Origin: Methanobacteriota archaeon
GTDB taxonomy: Archaea; Thermoplasmatota; Poseidoniia; Poseidoniales; Thalassarchaeaceae
Length of the DNA stretch: 8,329 bases
Direction of reading: 5' to 3'
Assembly (NCBI GenBank): GCA_002685895.1
Contig: NYYK01000044.1
Location: 7,691 to 16,019, forward strand
In this document: piece by piece, positions 1 through 6,000 of the stretch
Layout of the letters: each line of letters opens with the position of its first letter
Numbering within the stretch: the first letter of the stretch is position 1
Position numbers and translations under genes: made by a program
The notes under the pieces: generated by a model
What the model saw: only the letters and a program-made list of their open reading frames with translations
The model's database searches: none
What the model was told of the DNA's origin: nothing

Positions 1-1082
1 GGAGTATCTGGATTTTCGGCAAGATGTTTTATTGTGTTCACGGTCGTATGGGTTCGCAGCATACCTTTCTCAGAAATTTCTGCTGAAAATTCTCCACCCC
101 AACCACTGCTTCCAGTATAGCCTCCACTTTCGTGCACTTGTGCCCATTGCTCGGTCATTTCACTTGGTAGTGGGATTGATTCGGGGTTGTCGAGATAGAA
201 GGTATCCTGCATCTCTCTTGCTGGGTGATCTTGAGGGATGAAAAGAGCATCCATGTTCCAACCTGCAGTTGTTACATAATCGCCATCAATTTCGGTGAAT
301 CCCATTTCAAGGAAGATTGCACGGATGCGCTCGATTAGAGCTTGCATCGGATGTGATTTGCCAACCGTTGAAGTAGATGCTTCTCTAGTGACATCGTATG
401 GCTTGAAGTCCGCTTCTCGCCATTCATCTCCCTGCAATAGTTCAGGAGTGATGTCTGCAACCATTAGGCGCTCTTCTAAATCCTGTATTTTCACTGTGCT
501 ACCTCGCGGTGTGAGTTGCCAAGTTCTAACCACCTCTTCACTCGATGTGATGATGCCTTTACGCCTTGAGAAATAATCAACTTGGCTAACATCTAGAACA
601 CTTTCGAGTGCGCCGTTATCACCAGCATCTGCCAAGGCCGAAATAAACTGCCCACGCATATCTAGGGTTGCCTCGATTGCTCCAGTTGCTGAAGGAACGA
701 CAAATTGCCCCGCTACAAGTTGAATTCCGAGGTCTTTGAGAAGACCGATGCCAGCCCCGGCTTCTCGCTTTTCGATAACTTCCGAGTTTTGCAAATCTTG
801 CATTCCTACTTCGCCTTCTTGGGCTGAAATCCAATTCCAAATTCGCTGTTCAAGAAGACCGTTTGCAGCGGCAGATTCGCCTTCAGCAGCAAGCCGCCAA
901 ACCTTGCTGCGTTGCTCTGTTTGAGTAACGAGTCCAGCCTCAGCAAGAGTACCCCCTGCACCAGCAACATGTGCTTGGTCAGCCCAGCCACACGCTTCCA
1001 ACAGGTCATTGAGATTCCAAATCTCATTTGATTTGGTGAGCATTGCCTTCAGCATTCGGCGCTCATTGTTACTCAACTCCAT
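1..1082 (-). CDS. pheS: Phenylalanyl-tRNA synthetase alpha subunit, archaeal type (3' end cut by window edge)
   Basis: Catalytic subunit of the alpha2-beta2 enzyme that attaches phenylalanine to tRNA-Phe in the cytoplasm. The 360 codons present run without a stop from ATG at 1082. Residues 1-240 are alpha/beta winged-helix-like modules, as in archaeal and eukaryotic PheS, where they contact tRNA. The class II catalytic domain starts near residue 244 (HPMQALIERIRAIFLEMGF). The family hallmark is at 275-297 (WNMDALFIPQDHPAR, then MQDTFYL), and LRTHTT is at 342-347. The expected motif 2 (VFRNE-like), motif 3 and roughly 140 more residues lie outside the window; this is a boundary cut, not a broken gene. 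The start is supported by GGAGGTG five bases upstream. It is the last visible gene of the minus-strand cluster, 67 nt after the zinc-ribbon gene. pheT is not visible. Identification is secure. Confidence 0.96.
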   Translation of the reverse strand, partial: MELSNNERRMLKAMLTKSNEIWNLNDLLEACGWADQAHVAGAGGTLAEAGLVTQTEQRSKVWRLAAEGESAAANGLLEQRIWNWISAQEGEVGMQDLQNSEVIEKREAGAGIGLLKDLGIQLVAGQFVVPSATGAIEATLDMRGQFISALADAGDNGALESVLDVSQVDYFSRRKGIITSSEEVVRTWQLTPRGSTVKIQDLEERLMVADITPELLQGDEWREADFKPYDVTREASTSTVGKSHPMQALIERIRAIFLEMGFTEIDGDYVTTAGWNMDALFIPQDHPAREMQDTFYLDNPESIPLPSEMTEQWAQVHESGGYTGSSGWGGEFSAEISEKGMLRTHTTVNTIKHLAENPDT

Positions 1083-1149
1083 ACTCACACCTCCAACCTT
1101 CTCGACCTGTTACTATGTCTTGAAGCAATTGGAGAAGAGAGTGTAATAG
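1083..1149 (-). promoter_or_regulatory. Short leader of pheS with strong Shine-Dalgarno site
   Basis: This 67-nt gap separates the zinc-ribbon gene from pheS. On the minus strand GGAGGTG (1088-1094) sits five bases before the pheS ATG and is a near-perfect complement of the archaeal 16S rRNA tail, so pheS is translated from a leadered message. I see no convincing TATA/BRE pair in the gap, which favours read-through from the upstream genes, but a weak internal promoter cannot be excluded. Confidence 0.7.
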
Positions 1150-1557
1150 TTACTCTTCTTCATCATCTTCTGGCTTATCCCAGAGCATCGTATCACAACC
1201 TAGACAGATGAAGGTTCGAGGGCGTGGTCCATCTAGCCATGTCAGTTCTCCACATTTGCCGCACAATACACTTGTTCGAACAGGGTCATCAAGGGTGGTA
1301 TCAATTCGATACATGACACTCCCCTCGGCTCCTTCAGGAAGTCCTCCCACTTCTGGAGTCCAATCACGAATATCCTTTTCACTCATTGGTTTTGGCTCTT
1401 CAATTCGGACAAATGCGAGTAGAAACATTACCGCACCCGCTAAACCAATAGGTGCTCCAATTGCAATGTATGCAGGGTCAGCGAAGATGATTCCAGATGA
1501 AAGAATGATACAGAGCCATGATGCTATGAAGAGATTGTTGCGTACGTTCCTCACCAA
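1150..1557 (-). CDS. Small two-helix membrane protein with cytoplasmic zinc ribbon, function unknown
   Basis: I do not recognise a named family. The 135-residue protein has two hydrophobic helices (about residues 9-25 and 30-50) with a short loop between them. Positive residues at the N-terminus (R3, R6) suggest that both ends face the cytoplasm. The tail carries a four-cysteine zinc ribbon: C99-x2-C102, 15 residues, then C118-x2-C121. It ends in an acidic stretch (PEDDEEE). The ribbon may bind protein or nucleic acid; that is inference. The start is uncertain. TTG at 1557 is five bases from GAGGTG, the same spacing as in pheS, while GTG at 1554 would shorten the protein by one residue. The gene begins 9 nt after the aminotransferase stop, and its Shine-Dalgarno site overlaps that stop, so the two are probably translated from one message. 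An opposite-strand reading frame over 1208-1561 is only its shadow. Confidence 0.83.
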   Translation of the reverse strand: MVRNVRNNLFIASWLCIILSSGIIFADPAYIAIGAPIGLAGAVMFLLAFVRIEEPKPMSEKDIRDWTPEVGGLPEGAEGSVMYRIDTTLDDPVRTSVLCGKCGELTWLDGPRPRTFICLGCDTMLWDKPEDDEEE

Positions 1558-1561
1558 ATAA

Positions 1562-1568
1562 TCACCTC
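1562..1568 (-). promoter_or_regulatory. Shine-Dalgarno site overlapping the aminotransferase stop codon
   Basis: GAGGTGA on the minus strand shares bases with the TGA stop (1567-1569) of the aminotransferase. It lies four bases before TTG (1557) and seven before GTG (1554). The overlap supports co-transcription, and possibly coupled translation, of the two genes. Confidence 0.72.
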
Positions 1569-2922
1569 ATTCAGCGAGGGTGTGCCACGATTCTATGAGG
1601 ATTTCTGCGGCTCGAACAACATCACTACTTCCTATCGAACAGAGGCCTATGCGCACTCCTCCTTTCAGTGGCACGACATAGAGATGAGATTCAGCAGCCT
1701 TCTCAGCGATGGAGAGTGGGTCATCACATGGGATGAAGGCAAAGTAGCCATCATCAGAAGGCATCAATGGGAGTTCAGATAGGGCCATTCTTTCGTTGAA
1801 CATTTCTCTTCTCGCTGTGAGTATCTCCTTCAATCGGCTCCTTTCTAACCCCCAAGAAATAGCCAGATCCTCATCACTATGAATAGTAATCAAGGTTGAT
1901 TGAGGTAAGCGTGGTGCTAAAGACCAGGTTCCACGCCCAGTGACCGCACATATCTCTCCAAGTCTAGCCACATAATCTTCCGATGGATGGAGGAACACAA
2001 TGGCTCCACACCTCATACCGTAAATCGTGTGTGATTTTGAAGCGGAAAAGCCCCAACAAATCAGTAAATTTTCAGGCCAGTCTGCCCATGAGAATTTCTT
2101 GTGGATTGTTTCAGACCAACCATATGGTTCATCGGCGTAGATTGCATAAGCAGTATCGAGGAAGAGTGTGACGCCCTTATCTGGATATTTTGTTGCACAG
2201 TTGATGAAGGCATCGAGAACGAGTTCTCGTCCTTCTGCATCCAATGATATTCCGGTTGGATTGTGGGCTGGGTCATTTATCCACGCAAGTAGTCTCTTTT
2301 GGCTAGTTGCGATTTCTTCCAATTTTTCTTCAAGGGCGTAGAGATCGACTTTTGGATGATCGCTATCGCCAACAGGTAGGATGGGCCATTCAGCAATGGG
2401 TAGTCCGCATTCTTTTGCTAGTGTGTCATAGGGTGACCACCTTCGGGAGCGAAGGAGAATAGTATCGCCCACTGCCAACATACTTCTTGCAGAGAGGTAG
2501 AGGGCACCGGTGCCCCCTGGGGTGGCTACAGCGTTGCTATGTATGCCGATATCGCGTAGGCTTGCTAGCCGAGGTCCGACAGCGAGTTCTGCTGCCAGTT
2601 TCTTGAAGTCGGGAAGTCCAGGAAGTGGTGCGTATGCCGAAAGGTCAACGTCTGGTTGATTGCGGATTGTATCCATCACTACTTTGTTGACCGCAAGCGA
2701 GCCATCATCTTCCAGCAAACTTCCAACAGTGCCGTTGATAGCTGGCTCGCCGAGCGCTTTTGCTTGTTGATAGCGACCATACCATGAGAAAATGACATCA
2801 GAACCAGTTTTTACCCGACTTTCTGGTGGCAAAAAAGTATTCTCAAGGTGACCCAAATCCACAGCAATCACACCGACGACGAAAGTGGCCGCCGAACAGT
2901 CCAATGTGGAGGCAGTAATCAA
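1567..2922 (-). CDS. PLP-dependent aminotransferase, class I/II (fold type I), aspartate/aromatic-like
   Basis: Cytoplasmic enzyme that moves an amino group between an amino acid and a 2-oxo acid using pyridoxal phosphate. Numbering from the longest frame (451 residues), the aspartate aminotransferase landmarks are in order: a substrate-loop segment YAPLPGLPDFKKLA, a phosphate-side GGTGA, NDPAHNPTG with N221, DTAY with D256 (pyridine nitrogen) and Y259, SASKSHTIYGMRCG with Schiff-base lysine K296 and phosphate-binding R304 (K+8, as in AspAT), and GGVRIGL with R424 at the alpha-carboxylate position. All key residues are present, so it should be active. The substrate is not settled; being next to pheS makes an aromatic amino acid attractive but unproven. 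The 5' end is uncertain. An in-frame stop at 2932-2934 limits extension, and candidate starts are TTG 2922, TTG 2904, GTG 2871, GTG 2862 and TTG 2856. The first 20-28 residues look unlike the family. It is the first gene of the minus-strand cluster. Confidence 0.94.
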   Translation of the reverse strand: MITASTLDCSAATFVVGVIAVDLGHLENTFLPPESRVKTGSDVIFSWYGRYQQAKALGEPAINGTVGSLLEDDGSLAVNKVVMDTIRNQPDVDLSAYAPLPGLPDFKKLAAELAVGPRLASLRDIGIHSNAVATPGGTGALYLSARSMLAVGDTILLRSRRWSPYDTLAKECGLPIAEWPILPVGDSDHPKVDLYALEEKLEEIATSQKRLLAWINDPAHNPTGISLDAEGRELVLDAFINCATKYPDKGVTLFLDTAYAIYADEPYGWSETIHKKFSWADWPENLLICWGFSASKSHTIYGMRCGAIVFLHPSEDYVARLGEICAVTGRGTWSLAPRLPQSTLITIHSDEDLAISWGLERSRLKEILTARREMFNERMALSELPLMPSDDGYFAFIPCDDPLSIAEKAAESHLYVVPLKGGVRIGLCSIGSSDVVRAAEILIESWHTLAE

Positions 2923-2940
2923 ACCATTCGCTCAATGGTT
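2922..2940. repeat. Inverted repeat AACCATT-5-AATGGTT
   Basis: Perfect 7-bp arms at 2922-2928 and 2934-2940 with the 5-nt spacer CGCTC. It overlaps the most upstream possible aminotransferase start (TTG 2922). AATGG recurs directly after it (2941-2945). It could be an operator half-site pair or a leader hairpin. Confidence 0.5.
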
Positions 2941-2956
2941 AATGGAAAGAAAAAAA

Positions 2957-2975
2957 CTTTCTCTGTAAGAGAAAG
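2957..2975. repeat. Inverted repeat CTTTCTCT-3-AGAGAAAG, T-run on minus strand
   Basis: Perfect 8-bp arms at 2957-2964 and 2968-2975 around GTA. On the minus strand the second arm runs straight into seven T residues (2950-2956), so it has the shape of an intrinsic terminator or attenuator placed just ahead of the aminotransferase gene. The stem is AT-rich and a protein-binding dyad is equally possible. Confidence 0.5.
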
Positions 2976-2994
2976 ATTCACTATCAACCCCACT

Positions 2995-3008
2995 CCTCGT
3001 TAACGAGG
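2995..3008. repeat. 14-bp perfect palindrome CCTCGTTAACGAGG before the large gene
   Basis: The palindrome is centred between 3001 and 3002 and has no spacer. It ends two bases before the likely Shine-Dalgarno sequence GAGGG (3011-3015) of the surface-protein gene. It may be an operator. As RNA it could place the ribosome binding site at the foot of a hairpin, which is inference. Confidence 0.5.
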
Positions 3009-3019
3009 GAGAGGGTCGA

Positions 3020-6000
3020 ATGAAGAGGGGCGCCACCATTCTGATTCTTCTCATGCTGACTTCAACTTTGGCTGCTTTCACTTCCCCCTCTAACCAAGGT
3101 ACTGAGCGATTGTATGACAATAGAATCATGGAGTCTGCATCACTAAATTCTACAGAAATAGTGACTATCCAAAGTTATCCCACCACTATTTCAAACTCCT
3201 TCAAATTGGACATCCCGGAAGATGAAGCTATACGAAACATCAGCCTTGAATTGGCACCTTCTGCAGTTTCTCGCAGCGATGGTCATTCGTTCACTCAATC
3301 TACTGATTTCAATCAAACGGGGGCAACTTCCCGAGGAATTGACTACAATACTTCAGGATTGCAAGTATCTGCGATTGATGAGTACTGGTCCTTTGAAGGT
3401 ACAAACGCGCTACCATCGGGCTGGTCCACAAGCAATACTAACTATGGTCTAATCAATACAATGAGTTGCGGCACCAATGGTTCTAGCAGTCGTTCCTTGA
3501 CACTCCGCCATGGCACAGTCACCGTTACCTCAAACACCATTGATCTTTCTTCGCTAACTCAAGGAATAATTTCCCTATGGATGACTGAAGGCCGTTCAGG
3601 ATGTGGTGAGGACCCCGATTCAAGTGAGCACCTCTATGTGGAATACAAGCGTTCATCAGGAAGTTGGGGTCAAATTACCTATTACAACGCAGGACTAGGA
3701 TATCCTGGGTACACTAACGTGAATTCTCAATTCAATCTACCAAATGATGCCTTTCATTCAAACTTCCAGTTTAGATTCCGATTGCCACATGGTTCAGGCA
3801 CATGTTGCGATTGGTGGTTCGTTGACGATGTTAGGCTAACAAAACCCGGAGGCCAAGGTAATTGGACATCTCCCGCTTTTGGAATGAATGCCTCGAATTC
3901 CAATTATCGCTCACTCCCTGGCCCCTATGGGATTATGAGTATCGATTCTGATGCCTCATCAAATGCCGTCACATGGTCTGTTATAGATGCTTCAAACGGT
4001 ACTACTCTTGATGGATATGACCAACGTTCAGGCACTTGGGCAGATTTGGGTGGAATCGATTGGATAAAACACCCAGCAATTCGTTTGAAAGTGTCCTTGT
4101 CGGCACAAGGAACAGGTTCTGTAACTAAGGTGAATGGCATTCATATCCAAGGTAAATATGTTAATTCCTTTGATGTTAATCCTACGGATTGGAGTCTTTC
4201 ATCTTGTAATTGGGATGGTGATAGCATTACAGGTTCAGGTTATGCATATTCGCCGACACTGTATTCGCGGCTACCACTTAGTAAGGTCACAGCCGCCATC
4301 ACATATACCGGTGGAGGCTATTTGGAAGCCACACTTGATGGTACATCGTGGATAGCGATGAATGAAAATGGGCCAACGGATTTGGACGATTGGGTCCATG
4401 AAATACAATTCAGATGGAATGGGCAGAGTTCAAATTTCGACTTACAGAAGTTTGAGATTGAACTTCATGGTGCAGGTCTCCCCTCATCTCCAGCGATAGA
4501 CCTGTTAAGCAACGGTCGCTATGAGTGGGGCATTGTAAACCAATCAATCGGTACTTGGGGGTGGCAGGATGTTCTTGAAAGTGGAAATAATTCTGTTGAT
4601 TTGAAATTCCCTAGCCAACATACAGTTCCTCTCTGGATTCCAAAAGATTCACTCGGTCACTTCCTATTTGAAATCAGCCCTGAACTAACTAATGGAGTCA
4701 CAAACTTGGATATTCAATTATTGATAGATGGTAACACGATTTCTTCATGGAACTATGGTTCAGGCGATGATTCACGAACATTTCAGGTAGAATCTGGAGA
4801 TCGTTCTAATTTTGTTGCAAATCTAGCATCTGCCCAGCCGCTATGGAGTAATTTCGGCGTTGAATATATTCGCGCTGAACTAGTACTCAATGCATTGAGT
4901 GGTGGAGCGCGTCTTGGCGGGATTGCCATTCCACACAGCCCGAGCACATCGATTCATTTTGAGCCAGAATCAGATTTCGTGTTGAATCTAAACAATCTTG
5001 CAAGCAGTATGACTCCGACCTCTGGTTGGTCCACCATCCCTCTTGCCATGAGTTGGGAATATCCTGCTGCAATGTCAGTCACTCTAACTGAGTTGAATAC
5101 TGGTTTAGCAACTCAAATAGAATTGGAATCTGCATCCAATCTATCTGTCACGCTATCGCCATCTTGGCAATGGTTCGAGTTTGGCCACAATATCTCAGTT
5201 GAAGAAGGTGAATTAGCAGCTCTGCGCTACGACCTTGTAGGGGATAACAATGCAGTTACTTACACAGTTTGGCTTGGAGCCGCACCTCTGCCACTAGATA
5301 CAGTCGAAGGCGATGCCAACGCCATAATTCTACCAGAGAACTTCGATACAGGGGGATACAGTACTGGGTCGGGTGCTAGTGGGCCGGGAATTTGCTGTGA
5401 ACTACATCCCACCCTCAAATTCTCACTGAATGCATCTTGGGAAGACGAGGAACTTCTGTCGCTCACTGTACGTGGGGTGATGAAGGACGGACTGATTTCG
5501 TTGCCATGGGTACATTTGTTTGGACCGGGTCCTTCTCAAGGAGTGGAGAATGATGTACTGATATCCGAATGGCGAGTCTTCAATGACCAACCACTTGTGA
5601 TACCTCCCGGTGCCTCTTATCTAAAATCTGATTCTGATATTTCAGTTGTAGTGGATCTAAAGTTCGAGGGGTTGGAGTCAATATTTGGGCCACGCAGTGG
5701 CGATGTTGAAGTCAGATTACTTGAGAATAACCTTGTCAAAATGCAGACAACCCAGTTGAATCAAGGGCAGGCGGTCTTCAATACGCGGACTCCGATTGCA
5801 ACGGGAATCGTAGATTATTCGATTGAAATTTCACTGCTTGCTGGCGGTAATGATGTTACTTCAATTAGTTTGAATCGTTCATTTGAAATCGATTCCTTCT
5901 CACCTCAGGTCATCAATCAGAGTGTTGCTTCTCACGACCACCTTGAGCCATCACTCGCTCAAACCCTCACCTTTGAGTTGTCAGACCAGCCAGTTTTACC

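Larger units (their letters stand above)
2923..3019. promoter_or_regulatory. Divergent intergenic region with three spaced inverted repeats
   Basis: This 97-nt region separates the divergent aminotransferase and surface-protein genes and must hold both promoters unless one lies inside a gene. An A-rich stretch at 2943-2956 (GGAAAGAAAAAAAC on the plus strand) is a weak candidate for a BRE/TATA element of the large gene; a start about 25 nt downstream would give a leader of about 40 nt. No clear TATA box is seen for the minus strand. Three perfect dyads are listed separately. Confidence 0.5.

Noticed and set aside
295..576. 93-residue plus-strand frame opposite pheS
   Set aside because: It is a shadow of pheS, whose minus-strand frame is continuous over 360 codons and matches the family.
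1123..1162. Possible hairpin at the end of the zinc-ribbon gene (GAAGAG-type arms on both sides of the stop)
   Set aside because: Pairing needs bulges, the perfect part is only about 5 bp, and no T-run follows, so it is not called a terminator.
1208..1561. 117-residue open frame on the plus strand
   Set aside because: It lies fully opposite the zinc-ribbon gene, which has a Shine-Dalgarno site, two clear helices and a CxxC pair. The plus frame has no domain signal.
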